This document shows positions 15,108 through 22,475 of a stretch of 64,000 bases of DNA, piece after piece. Origin of the DNA: JBMOKT01 sp049323895 (GTDB lineage: Bacteria; Bacillota; Peptococcia; Peptococcales; BICA1-8). The stretch covers positions 248,001 through 312,000 of the forward strand of contig JBMOKT010000039.1 of assembly GCA_049323895.1 (NCBI GenBank), given 5' to 3'. The notes beneath the pieces are model-generated. The model had not been told where the DNA came from, did no database searches, and saw nothing but the letters and a program-made list of their open reading frames with translations. How positions within the stretch are numbered: position 1 is the first letter of the stretch; every line of letters begins with the position of its first letter. The position numbers were made by a program, and so were the translations under genes.

Positions 15108-16061
15108 TTAGTTATGCATCTTATCATAATTATTCATTGGCATTTTTGTATCTTCATGGTTATCAGTATCCTGATTCATTATATTTTCTCTATTATGTTC
15201 TGGTGCAACAATATTATTATTCTGATTCGATGAATTTATTTCATTATTATGCATATTTGTAGTATTTTGCTGCGAAGGCATCCTCTCTGTATTATTTGGT
15301 ATAATTTTAGAGTGCATACCAAATATTTCTTCAGGAGATGTTCCATTTTCTTTTAAAATGTTACGGATATGACCGTGTTGAATTTGTTCCATTTCTATGT
15401 TATATCCTTTCGAACTACTTGCCTGATAAATGTGATATTGGCTTGCAGTCAGATTTAATTCATTTGCCTTTCTAAGAAAGTCTTTATCATGCCGCTCCAT
15501 CATCATTAACCCTTGATATTCTTTAACAGCGAATCCTTCTAAAATAACCTTTTTCAATTTATCCTCTGAAATATAATGATTTGTACTTTCCTTCAAATCT
15601 ATCAGATCTATTAATAGAATATCATTTTCATTTTCTGTTATCAGACCACTTTTCTTTGCCTCCAGGGCTAAAACAGACATGGCCTCATATATATCTTTCC
15701 CTTCAAGGTCGTGTTGCTTTAAATCTTCTAAAGTGCTAGTGTAGTTAGTTTTTATTACCCTATTATTATCGTTAGTCCATATTTCCAAGCTTCCGGTAGT
15801 TAGTCCCATACTTAAATAAGCTGCAGCAGCTTCTTCAGTAAAAAATGGATTTAAAAGTCCTGTGAAAAACATCAATAAAATTGCTGCAGCAATCGCCATT
15901 CCCCAAGGTTTTCTTAAACCGGTTTTTGTTCGCTGATAATTTATAATCTGACCAACTTTATGGGATGAATTTTTAGGTATTTTGATAAACTGCCCATCCG
16001 CACTATAGCCTACCGTATAATTTTTATCTATAGACATAATAATTAGCTGATTATTTTTCAA
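15108..16061 (-). CDS. rsgI: RsgI-type anti-sigma factor with Met/His/Asn-rich tail
   Basis: A 317-aa protein: N-terminal RsgI anti-sigma domain (about 1-48), one TM helix at about 54-72 and an extracytoplasmic conserved region to about 220 (PFFTEEAAAAYLSMGLTTGSLEIW). The low-complexity tail is rich in Asn, Met and His (MHNNEIN, NHEDTKMPMNNYDKMHN). In cellulolytic clostridia this tail position holds carbohydrate-binding modules; here composition suggests metal binding. It overlaps sigI by 4 bp, the canonical order. It would hold SigI at the membrane until the outer part is triggered. Confidence 0.85.
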   Translation of the reverse strand: MKNNQLIIMSIDKNYTVGYSADGQFIKIPKNSSHKVGQIINYQRTKTGLRKPWGMAIAAAILLMFFTGLLNPFFTEEAAAAYLSMGLTTGSLEIWTNDNNRVIKTNYTSTLEDLKQHDLEGKDIYEAMSVLALEAKKSGLITENENDILLIDLIDLKESTNHYISEDKLKKVILEGFAVKEYQGLMMMERHDKDFLRKANELNLTASQYHIYQASSSKGYNIEMEQIQHGHIRNILKENGTSPEEIFGMHSKIIPNNTERMPSQQNTTNMHNNEINSSNQNNNIVAPEHNRENIMNQDTDNHEDTKMPMNNYDKMHN

Positions 16062-16783
16062 ATGGACTCACTCCTGTCTATATAAAATTTGGAAAATTTC
16101 TTTAATGGAGTAAGCTCTGGTTCAATAAGTATTAAAGTTAACGCAATAATGTATTTTCTGCCTCTTTCCAGGACCTTTCTGCTTTGCCCAGTAGCCATAA
16201 TCAACTGCTTAATTGGCAGCTGTTTGTAGTGAATCAAGTGGTTAAGTAATTCCTGGTTGTTTATCAGAGTCTGACTTACTTCCTGTAGAGTTTCTCTGGT
16301 ATCTGAATGTTTAGGACAATCTTCAGGCAAGTCATTAATATCTATATTATATTCACCCAATTTAACTCTGTAATGTTCAATCAGAACAGCTAGATTTTCC
16401 AAAGAGTTATTTTCGGAGAAATTTGCTATAGCCTCTTTATTGTTTAAGGTCTCTAGGTCATTAGCATCAGAGCAGGTAGTCAATAATTCATTATTATATT
16501 TGGACTGTTTTCGAAAATAATCAATAAGACGTTTTTTTATTACTGAATAGGCAAAAGTAGTAAATTTTGTGTTGCTTTTCATATCGTATGCATCTATAGC
16601 TTCATTAAAGGCTAATAGACCAATGCTTAATTCTTCATCATTTTCCCATGTTAAATATCTGTTACAAATGCTTGAACAAGTCTGTTGTATATACTTTTTG
16701 TGCTTGGCTATCAATTGCTCGCGGATATTCTGATTACCATGCTGGGCTTGTAGTATATGATGTTTAAGTCTAAAAGAAAGCAT
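16058..16783 (-). CDS. sigI: RNA polymerase sigma factor SigI
   Basis: A 241-aa sigma factor. Region 2 is visible as FNEAIDAYDMKSNTKFTTFA and VIKKRLIDYFRKQ, typical of SigI. The C-terminal part (LPIKQLIMATGQSRKVLERGRKYIIAL) is the SigI-specific DNA-binding region. RBS AAGGGG on the minus strand. It directs genes through an ACCCCC / CGAA-type promoter; a matching sequence precedes the secreted protein at 17396. No such promoter was seen in front of sigI itself. Confidence 0.9.
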   Translation of the reverse strand: MLSFRLKHHILQAQHGNQNIREQLIAKHKKYIQQTCSSICNRYLTWENDEELSIGLLAFNEAIDAYDMKSNTKFTTFAYSVIKKRLIDYFRKQSKYNNELLTTCSDANDLETLNNKEAIANFSENNSLENLAVLIEHYRVKLGEYNIDINDLPEDCPKHSDTRETLQEVSQTLINNQELLNHLIHYKQLPIKQLIMATGQSRKVLERGRKYIIALTLILIEPELTPLKKFSKFYIDRSESI

Positions 16784-16835
16784 GATGCCAACCCCTTGGT
16801 AAGTTCACTAATAGTTTAATTAACAATTGTAAAAA

Positions 16836-16877
16836 AGAGAACTGCGTACATATTAAGTTATATGTACGCATGTTCTT
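16836..16877 (-). terminator. Terminator of the Met/His-rich secreted protein
   Basis: Stem GCGTACATA (16844-16852) / TATGTACGC (16861-16869), extended by AAGAGAAC / GTTCTT. Read on the minus strand it is followed by a run of T from the A tract at 16831-16836. Confidence 0.75.
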
Positions 16878-16925
16878 GGTGGAAGTATATCAGAGAAGCC
16901 TTGCGTTATAAAATGTAATAATTAG

Positions 16926-17396
16926 TTATCTTCCCATCATTTGTCTATTCATACCATTGCTATGCATTTGAGCACCCATTTGACTTCTCGTCATATAATT
17001 ATCAGTCTCACTATTTTCAAAGCTTGCATGCATCTGATTATGCGGCATACTGCCATGAGTTTCTAACATATTTTCATAATTACCTTGATGTACCTCATCC
17101 ATAACCTCTAGCATTTCCGATTGTTTAGGCATATAAGGATTCATTCTAGTAATACTTTCGTTAACTACTTCATTATCTTCGGTAGATATTTTAACCTCCT
17201 TATTTTTTTCTTGTTTTACAGTTAAAGTACCTGATGTGTTTTGCAAATTCTCATTCTGGGTCATTTTAAATTGGGGTTCCATAGAATCCTTGATTTTAGG
17301 CATAAGATTGTCCATGGTGTCTGCATTTGCAACCCCTACCAAAGATAATCCCAACACTACGGTTGTAATTGTTTTAATAAAATGTTTTTTTACCAT
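16926..17396 (-). CDS. Secreted Met/His-rich protein, likely SigI target
   Basis: A 156-aa protein with signal peptide (1-25, ending VANAD) and a polar mature part. The C-terminal third is crowded with Met and His (THGSMPHNQMHA, QMGAQMHSNGMNRQMMGR). No known domain. The composition is that of copper/silver-binding periplasmic proteins such as CusF- or PcoE-like factors, but there is no homology claim. It has a SigI-like promoter upstream and its own terminator, next to an RsgI whose tail is also Met/His rich. Confidence 0.65.
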   Translation of the reverse strand: MVKKHFIKTITTVVLGLSLVGVANADTMDNLMPKIKDSMEPQFKMTQNENLQNTSGTLTVKQEKNKEVKISTEDNEVVNESITRMNPYMPKQSEMLEVMDEVHQGNYENMLETHGSMPHNQMHASFENSETDNYMTRSQMGAQMHSNGMNRQMMGR

Positions 17397-17461
17397 TCTT
17401 AATTCCTCCTAGTAGTATTAATAAGCGGTAAATCCTATGTAGCTCCGCTTGCAACAAGTTA

Positions 17462-17491
17462 TTCGTACTTAATTTGAAAATTTGGGGGGGT
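17462..17491 (-). promoter_or_regulatory. SigI-like promoter
   Basis: On the minus strand ACCCCC (17491-17486) is followed, after 20 nt, by CGAA (17465-17462), 66 bp before the start of the Met/His-rich secreted protein. These are the two elements described for SigI promoters in Bacillus and Clostridium. The exact spacer must be compared with mapped examples; the first C tract is seven long, so the effective spacer can be 18-20. Confidence 0.6.
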
Positions 17492-17520
17492 TGCCCGCAT
17501 TACGTACAATAAATAAATAT

Positions 17521-17898
17521 TTAACTTTTGAACTGATTAAGCTCTAATTCAATTTGGTAATGCCTAATAGTTGATCTTTGAATTTTATCTTCCAATAAAG
17601 CAGTTTTTATTTTTTGTTCAATTTTTTCTAATTCAATAAGTTGTTGATTTAACTCTTCGAGCCTGGATTGAAGACGTATTACTTGGTGATTTATCTGAAA
17701 ATCATCAAATTCATTTGAAAGGTTGTTTGGTTTATTCCTCCTAAGTTTTTTTATATGTTCGGAAGTTTCATAAATTAACTTACTTGTTTCGTTTTTTTGA
17801 TAATCAACCTTTGATAATAATGAATAATAATCAGTCCTGTTATCATCAAGGGTGTCGCCAAGTATTAGATTAGAAAACAGTTCTTTAATAGTCGCCAT
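17521..17898 (-). CDS. Small coiled-coil protein, unknown function
   Basis: A 125-aa cytoplasmic protein, almost all helix, with heptad-like stretches (RLQSRLEELNQQLIELEKIEQKIKTALLEDKI). No cysteines and no membrane segment. It is 14 bp after the gene at 17913-18281 and clearly co-transcribed. The family is not recognised. The pair resembles small helical chaperones of the FlgN/FliT size class in composition only. Confidence 0.55.
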   Translation of the reverse strand: MATIKELFSNLILGDTLDDNRTDYYSLLSKVDYQKNETSKLIYETSEHIKKLRRNKPNNLSNEFDDFQINHQVIRLQSRLEELNQQLIELEKIEQKIKTALLEDKIQRSTIRHYQIELELNQFKS

Positions 17899-17912
17899 AT
17901 TCTCACCTTCCT

Positions 17913-18281
17913 TTAGTTAACTATAAGTTTGTTAGTAGTTTTACAATTTTTATATAATTGGGGATACGCATTATTTAACGTCTTAATATCATTATCTATT
18001 GCCGCCAACTTTTCTTTTATTGAAAAGACAAGATTTTTATATTTTTGCAAGGTATTATGAATTAGTAATTTTTTTTGAAGTAAAAAACGGGCATCATTTT
18101 CATTATCCTTTATCAATGCAGTTCTAATTTGTTCAGTACATTCTTTATAATCTATTTCCATGTCGATAATTGAGCTTTCTAGTACTCGTTCAATGATTCT
18201 TGTTTTTATATAAACTTCATTTATTTCCTTGTAAATATCAGCCTCTTTTTGAGTGATAATATTGTCACTGTCTTTAGTCAT
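17913..18281 (-). CDS. Small helical protein, unknown function
   Basis: A 122-aa cytoplasmic, highly charged helical protein starting at an ATG behind AAGGGGG on the minus strand. It includes YKEINEVYIKTRIIERVLES and KYKNLVFSIKEKLAAIDND, with one Cys near the middle and one near the end. It forms a two-gene operon with the coiled-coil protein downstream. No family recognised. Confidence 0.55.
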   Translation of the reverse strand: MTKDSDNIITQKEADIYKEINEVYIKTRIIERVLESSIIDMEIDYKECTEQIRTALIKDNENDARFLLQKKLLIHNTLQKYKNLVFSIKEKLAAIDNDIKTLNNAYPQLYKNCKTTNKLIVN

Positions 18282-18401
18282 ATATATCCCCCTTTTTTAA
18301 ACTTAATACTACATAAAATTAGTGACTTTTTTTTTATAAAAGTTTGATGATTTTGTGTTTTTATGAATATTTAGTTGTATTTTTATAGAGATATTCATCT
18401 T

Positions 18402-18570
18402 TTGGGTTAATTGTAATAAATAGTATAAAATCTTAAAATTACATATTTTCATCCTATTTTGGTCACAAAAATTACAAATATTATAGTTATTATACTAATA
18501 GTTTCAGTACTCTTAATGTGGTTAGCAATTTAATCTCCCTTTTACAGAGATTTATATCTCTGTTTTTTTT
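18402..18570 (+). other. Possible small transcript with a hydrophobic micropeptide
   Basis: In the 550-bp gap before 18832, a promoter-like TTGGGT (18402) and TATAAA (18424), 16 bp apart, precede a perfect terminator at 18544-18570. Between them a frame TTG 18459 to TAA 18531 encodes 24 residues, nearly all hydrophobic (NIIVIILIVSVLLMWLAI). There is no convincing ribosome binding site. It could be a small RNA, a membrane micropeptide or chance. Confidence 0.3.
18544..18570 (+). terminator. Intrinsic terminator with no annotated gene upstream
   Basis: Perfect stem ACAGAGAT (18544-18551) / ATCTCTGT (18556-18563), 4-nt loop, then eight T. It points rightward, away from the minus-strand genes, so it must end a small plus-strand transcript. 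Confidence 0.7.
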
Positions 18571-18625
18571 GTACTTATTTTAGGAAGTAATAAATTTTTA
18601 CAAGGTATAAGTATAAGCGCAATAT

Positions 18626-18694
18626 CGGCTTTCGCAGTCGACAAAGGCTCGGCGCAAGCCGTGTTTTCTAAAAAAAGGACCAAAATAAGGTCCT
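18626..18694 (+). other. GC-rich double hairpin in AT-rich gap
   Basis: A stem CGGCTT-x-CGC (18626-18635) pairs with GCG-x-AAGCCG (18652-18661), followed by TGTTTTC. A second hairpin AGGACC (18676-18681) / GGTCCT (18689-18694) comes next. The GC-rich island stands out against its surroundings, a known hallmark of structured RNA in AT-rich genomes. No known riboswitch class was matched. Confidence 0.35.
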
Positions 18695-18744
18695 AATGAC
18701 CAATTTTAAGAAAAATAAATAACAGATTGAAAGAAGCAGATAAT

Positions 18745-18788
18745 TTTCACAAAAAGTTCATAAAATATTCATAGTTAAAACAAGAGTA
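18745..18788 (+). promoter_or_regulatory. 11-bp repeat (site G) upstream of the two-component operon
   Basis: Units at 18745 (TTTCA), 18756 (GTTCA), 18767 (ATTCA) and 18778 (AAACA) are in exact 11-bp register, the first three all carrying TTCA. It precedes the SHOCT-regulator-kinase operon and is the best candidate for autoregulation. Confidence 0.7.
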
Positions 18789-18831
18789 TCTGTTATTTTT
18801 GTATTAAATCAATAAAAAAGAGGTGTTGAAT

Positions 18832-19059
18832 ATGATGATGGGATACGGAATGGGATTTAGCATGCTTCTTTGGTGGGCAATAATTATTGGTGGAATAGTT
18901 TTAGCTGTTTATGGTTTAGGAAGTTTGTTTAAAGGTCAATCGGGCAAGAACGAATCTTTTTATAACAATCAGCCCCTGGATATATTAAAAGAACGTTTTG
19001 CTAAGGGTGAATTAAGCGAAGAAGAATATGAACAAAAGAAAAAAATTCTGTTAAAATAG
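18832..19059 (+). CDS. SHOCT-domain membrane protein
   Basis: A 75-aa protein starting at ATG 18832 behind AAGAGGTG; the in-frame GTG 18823 lies inside the RBS. A Met/Gly-rich start (MMMGYGMG), one TM helix at about 10-30, a linker, and a C-terminal SHOCT motif LKERFAKGELSEEEYEQKKKIL (about residues 51-72). It is first in an operon with the response regulator and kinase. SHOCT proteins are thought to be oligomerisation or membrane-anchoring modules. The N-terminal MMGYG resembles the secreted Met-rich protein at 825. Confidence 0.8.
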   Translation: MMMGYGMGFSMLLWWAIIIGGIVLAVYGLGSLFKGQSGKNESFYNNQPLDILKERFAKGELSEEEYEQKKKILLK

Positions 19060-19091
19060 TATTAATTGCTTTTTGGAGGTGTTGAGATAAG

Positions 19092-19787
19092 ATGGTTATA
19101 CCAAAAATCTTAATAGTAGATGATGAGGAAGGCATTAGAGACTTAGTATCTATGTACCTTGAAAAAGAAGGGTTAGAGGTTGATGCTGCAATAGATGGAC
19201 AGGCGGCACTCTTAAAAGTAGAAAAAAAGGAATATGATTTATTTATAATAGATGTTATGATGCCAAAACTAGATGGTTTTGGGCTGGTTAGAGAAATTAG
19301 AAGGTTTACAGATAAGCCGGTAATTATGCTTACGGCAAAAGGTGAAGAATATGAGAGGGTTCTTGGTTTTGAATTGGGTTGTGATGATTATGTAGTTAAG
19401 CCTTTCAGCCCTCGGGAGTTAGTGCATAGGGTTAAGGTGCTTTTAAAAAGGACACTAAATGTTGATACTAATGAACAAAACATTATAAAATTCCCCCGCC
19501 TAACAATTGACAAGTTGGCGAGGATAGCAAAAATTGATGAAAATGAGATTATGTTAACACCTAAAGAATTTGAATTACTATATTATTTAGCCAAAAGCCC
19601 TGGCCGGGTATATACCCGCGAGCAAATACTTGAGAACGTATGGGGATATGATTATTTTGGAGACCTAAGAACTGTTGACACCCATGTAAAAAAACTAAGG
19701 GAAAAGTTGGGTAGGGATAATGGTCCTGATTACATTAATACGGTGTGGGGTGTAGGTTATAAATTTGAGGTAGGGAATGAGAAATAG
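19092..19787 (+). CDS. OmpR/PhoB-family response regulator
   Basis: A 231-aa regulator with an intact receiver: acidic D10-D11-E12 (IVDDEE), phospho-acceptor Asp54 (FIIDVMMPKLDG), Thr in MLTAKG, Lys in VVKPFSPREL. The winged-helix output domain runs from about 130 (ENVWGYDYFGDLRTVDTHVKKLREK). It overlaps the kinase gene by 11 bp and is therefore its cognate partner. It is the prime candidate for binding the 11-bp TTCA repeats found ahead of seven or eight transcription units here. Confidence 0.93.
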   Translation: MVIPKILIVDDEEGIRDLVSMYLEKEGLEVDAAIDGQAALLKVEKKEYDLFIIDVMMPKLDGFGLVREIRRFTDKPVIMLTAKGEEYERVLGFELGCDDYVVKPFSPRELVHRVKVLLKRTLNVDTNEQNIIKFPRLTIDKLARIAKIDENEIMLTPKEFELLYYLAKSPGRVYTREQILENVWGYDYFGDLRTVDTHVKKLREKLGRDNGPDYINTVWGVGYKFEVGNEK

Positions 19788-21525
19788 TATTATTAGTAAG
19801 CTATGGATCTCAATAGTTGCTTTGATTGTTATAGTTTTACTAGCCCTTAGTTTAGGTATCTCCAGCCTATTAGAGGAATTTTACTTTTCAAGGATATCTA
19901 CTGAGCTGGAAACTGAAGGTAAGCAGGTAATAGAAGTTATTAATAATGAAAATGATAAAGAAAAACTTATAGAAAAGCTAGACATCTTAAGTAATTTTAC
20001 CAATGCACACATTATAATTGTTGATAAAAAAGGTTTGGTAGAAGTTTGCAATACCATGCTGGGATTACCCTCAGGTTCTATATTTGAACCGGGAGATTTA
20101 GAAAAAGTATTTGCTGGTCAGATAATCACAAAAAAGGGGTATCATCACCATTTTGAAGCACCTATGCTTTCAACGGCCATTCCAATTTTTGCAGGGCAAG
20201 ATGTTAATAGAGCCCTAATGTTATTTAAACCGGTAGCTCCTATTACAGAAACCATTAATACCATGAGATGGCTTACTATTTATGCTGCTATAGGTGCAAT
20301 CCTACTCGCAAGCATTGTAAGTTTCTTTTTATCCAGAACTCTTTCCAGACCGTTAGTACAAATGCATAAGGTTGCTACAGAAATGGCTAAAGGCAATTTT
20401 GAAAATAAAATTGATGTAAAAAGTGATGATGAGGTAGGACTCCTAGGTGCTAGTCTAAATTATATGTCAAGCCAGCTTAAAAATAACATTATGGAGCTAT
20501 CCCATGAAAAGGAAAAGCTTGAAAATATAATTGCAAGTATGTCCGATGGTGTAATAACTCTTGATCCTCATGGCAATATCATTTTGATCAACAAACCTGC
20601 AGAAAACTTATTGGATAAGTGTATCCAACTAACTGAGTCAAATAACCTGTTTGATTGTTTAACAATGTCTGATTTCAAATTAATATTTGATGAAGTAAGA
20701 AAAGAAAAGAAAATGCAAAAAAAGGATATAGAACTTTCAGGCAAGATTATTTCTACCAGAATGACTCCTTTATTTGACGGAGAAAAAGATAGAATAATTG
20801 GTGTGGTAGGAATTTTACAGGATGTCACTAAAGACAGAGAACTGGAACAAATGAGACGTGATTTTATAGCAAATGTATCCCATGAGCTTAGGACACCTTT
20901 AAGCCTAATGCAGGGGTATTCGGAAGCACTCCTAGATGGTGTGGCTGAGGATGCTGTGAAGAAGGAAAAGATAATCTCAATTATTCACCAAGAGACATTA
21001 CGATTAAAACGAATGGTAGATGAATTACTGGATTTATCAAGACTGCAAACAGGTCACTTTAATTTAAATAAGCAAAACTTAAATGTGGAAGATATGCTTA
21101 AAACAATTGAAGAAAAATATAAGCCTGCAGTTTTAAATGCCGGTTTGGATTTTGGGATTAACATTCAGAGGAATTTACCTCAGGTAAAAGCGGACTATGA
21201 CCGTTTGCAGCAGATATTAATTAATCTTGTTGAAAATGCACTAAAGCATACTGATGAGGGTCAGATAGTAATTTCTGCCTTTCAGGAAGAAGAACAAGTA
21301 TGTATAGAAGTTTCCGATACTGGAGTAGGAATAGCCAAAGATGATTTAAATTTAATCTGGGAAAGATTTTATAAGGTTGATAAGTCCAGAAATAGAGCTA
21401 AAGGCGGAACAGGGCTTGGTCTATCAATTGTCCAAAATATTGTTAAGGCCCATGGGGGTAAAGTGTGGGTTAGATCTGAAGAGTCTAGAGGCAGTACATT
21501 TGGCTTCTGTATTCCAATTAGCTAG
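19777..21525 (+). CDS. Membrane sensor histidine kinase (HAMP-PAS)
   Basis: A 582-aa kinase: TM1 (about 8-30), an extracytoplasmic sensor of about 130 residues containing a His cluster (KKGYHHHFEAP), TM2 (about 165-188) and a HAMP domain (SRTLSRPLVQMHKVATEMAKG). A PAS domain (about 245-355), HisKA with phospho-His369 (NVSHELRTPLSLMQGY) and HATPase_c with N box (LINLVENALKHT), DTGVGI and GGTGLGLSI boxes follow. All catalytic boxes are intact. The triple-His loop outside the membrane could be a metal or heme ligand site. Confidence 0.93.
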   Translation: MRNSIISKLWISIVALIVIVLLALSLGISSLLEEFYFSRISTELETEGKQVIEVINNENDKEKLIEKLDILSNFTNAHIIIVDKKGLVEVCNTMLGLPSGSIFEPGDLEKVFAGQIITKKGYHHHFEAPMLSTAIPIFAGQDVNRALMLFKPVAPITETINTMRWLTIYAAIGAILLASIVSFFLSRTLSRPLVQMHKVATEMAKGNFENKIDVKSDDEVGLLGASLNYMSSQLKNNIMELSHEKEKLENIIASMSDGVITLDPHGNIILINKPAENLLDKCIQLTESNNLFDCLTMSDFKLIFDEVRKEKKMQKKDIELSGKIISTRMTPLFDGEKDRIIGVVGILQDVTKDRELEQMRRDFIANVSHELRTPLSLMQGYSEALLDGVAEDAVKKEKIISIIHQETLRLKRMVDELLDLSRLQTGHFNLNKQNLNVEDMLKTIEEKYKPAVLNAGLDFGINIQRNLPQVKADYDRLQQILINLVENALKHTDEGQIVISAFQEEEQVCIEVSDTGVGIAKDDLNLIWERFYKVDKSRNRAKGGTGLGLSIVQNIVKAHGGKVWVRSEESRGSTFGFCIPIS

Positions 21526-21550
21526 ACTAAAATATTGAAATTACTGACGA

Positions 21551-21580
21551 GGAGGTACTTATTTAAAGAGTGCCTCCTTT
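21551..21580 (+). terminator. Terminator of the two-component operon
   Basis: Hairpin GGAGGTACTT (21551-21560) with AAGAGTGCCTCC (ending 21577), slightly imperfect, followed by TTT. Confidence 0.6.
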
Positions 21581-21622
21581 AAACTTCCCATAGGAATGTA
21601 ATGAGAATAGTAGACTACTAAA

Positions 21623-21633
21623 GTTCACAAAAT
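21623..21633 (+). promoter_or_regulatory. Single TTCA unit (site H) upstream of the TRASH/YHS-like gene
   Basis: One strong unit GTTCACAAAAT at 21623 lies about 90 bp before the start at 21714. Following units do not stay in the 11-bp register (the next TTCA is 30-31 bp on), so this is a weak member of the set. Confidence 0.3.
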
Positions 21634-21713
21634 AATAATAATTCTCTCTAAATTTCAACAAAATTATTTAATACTATTGCAACTAAAGAATATTTATTTA
21701 GAGGTGAGAGAAT

Positions 21714-21995
21714 ATGGAGTTTTTATTTGCCCATTTTATTAGCGGTTTGTTAATTTATTTTTTATTTATAAGCTTTTTCACTTTTTTGCAGAAAAAAAAC
21801 AAGGATAATAGGCTTCCCAATGAATCCCAGGAGCCAATAGTGGTTAAAAAAGAAATACCTGTCGAATTCGTCAAAGATAATGTTTGCAATACCATTTTGC
21901 AAAAGGATAAAGCATATATTGTACGGATAAATGGTCAAGATGAATATTTTTGCAGCTGGCAATGCAGACAAAAATATATCGCCTCCAAGGTTTAG
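21714..21995 (+). CDS. Membrane-anchored TRASH/YHS-like metal-site protein
   Basis: A 93-aa protein with one N-terminal TM helix (about 4-24) and a small C-terminal domain, FVKDNVCNTILQKDKAY then DEYFCSWQCRQKYI. The C-x(n)-C-x3-C arrangement and the YFCSxxCRxKY ending are those of TRASH or YHS zinc/copper-binding domains. Ordinary YHS domains read DPVCGM; here it is DNVCNT. RBS AGAGGTGAG. A strong terminator follows. It fits a metal-handling theme of this regulon. Confidence 0.75.
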   Translation: MEFLFAHFISGLLIYFLFISFFTFLQKKNKDNRLPNESQEPIVVKKEIPVEFVKDNVCNTILQKDKAYIVRINGQDEYFCSWQCRQKYIASKV

Positions 21996-22030
21996 AAGAA
22001 GAGAATAATATTATGATTTACTATAGTAAA

Positions 22031-22059
22031 GCCGCTTGGGTATCCTAAGCGGCGTTTTT
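22031..22059 (+). terminator. Terminator after the TRASH/YHS-like gene
   Basis: Stem GCCGCTT (22031-22037) / AAGCGGC (22047-22053) plus inner pairs, then TTTTT. It separates the cytochrome region from the choline region. Confidence 0.88.
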
Positions 22060-22102
22060 GTGTTTAAACCGAATTTTATATTTTTAGTACTATCCACGAA
22101 GC

Positions 22103-22157
22103 TTATATTAGGTATATTTATCCGGCAATTCACAGAGGAAAAATAATAAATTATAAT
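22103..22157 (+). promoter_or_regulatory. LysR-type operator and promoter (site 1)
   Basis: TTATATTAGGTATAT begins at 22103 and a TATAAT -10 box at 22152, 49 bp on. The same pair of elements with the same 49-bp spacing occurs at 38084/38133. After the -10 box both share TCAAAAGTGAA and TTTAACA at identical distances, so the two promoters are duplicates. It precedes the small gene at 22214. Confidence 0.6.
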
Positions 22158-22213
22158 GCACTCAAAAGTGAAATGTTTAACAATCCTGGTTAAACTTGAG
22201 AAAGGAAGTGAGA

Positions 22214-22336
22214 ATGATGGAAATTGTGCAAAATGAAAGCTATAATTCTGTTTCTGTTAGTGATCTTATCTGTTTCTTGTTTTATGGACCCCTGGGGATT
22301 TTACTAGCGGATGATAATAGTGAACAAGAAGATTGA
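22214..22336 (+). CDS. Small 40-aa protein before the phosphohydrolase
   Basis: ATG 22214 (or ATG 22217, GTG 22208) behind AAAGGAAG, TGA at 22334-22336. The peptide has a polar start, a hydrophobic middle (LICFLFYGPLGILLA) and an acidic end (DDNSEQED). It has its own LysR-type promoter and lies upstream of the phosphohydrolase. No family recognised; a small membrane or membrane-associated peptide is possible. Confidence 0.5.
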   Translation: MMEIVQNESYNSVSVSDLICFLFYGPLGILLADDNSEQED

Positions 22337-22355
22337 TACTTAAATTTGTTTTGAT

Positions 22356-22418
22356 TATATGGGGTATATATGTTCAATATTTTACAATAGCCGATTTACA
22401 CATTAACCTATAAATAGA
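22356..22418 (+). promoter_or_regulatory. LysR-type operator and promoter (site 2) for the phosphohydrolase
   Basis: TTATATGGGGTATATAT starts at 22356, followed by AATATTTTACA, ATAGCC (22387) and CTATAAATAGA (22408). The same string of elements with almost the same spacing lies at 40987-41049 before the DMT transporter. Operator about 50 bp upstream of the -10 box fits LysR-type activators. Confidence 0.65.
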
Positions 22419-22475
22419 ATTAATGATTGTAATTTTTACAATAATCTTAATGTACTAGGAAGGGAGACGGTATTT

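Noticed and set aside
16784..16925. SigI-type promoter in front of sigI itself
   Set aside because: No ACCCCC/CGAA pair is found on the minus strand there; only the downstream secreted-protein gene has it.
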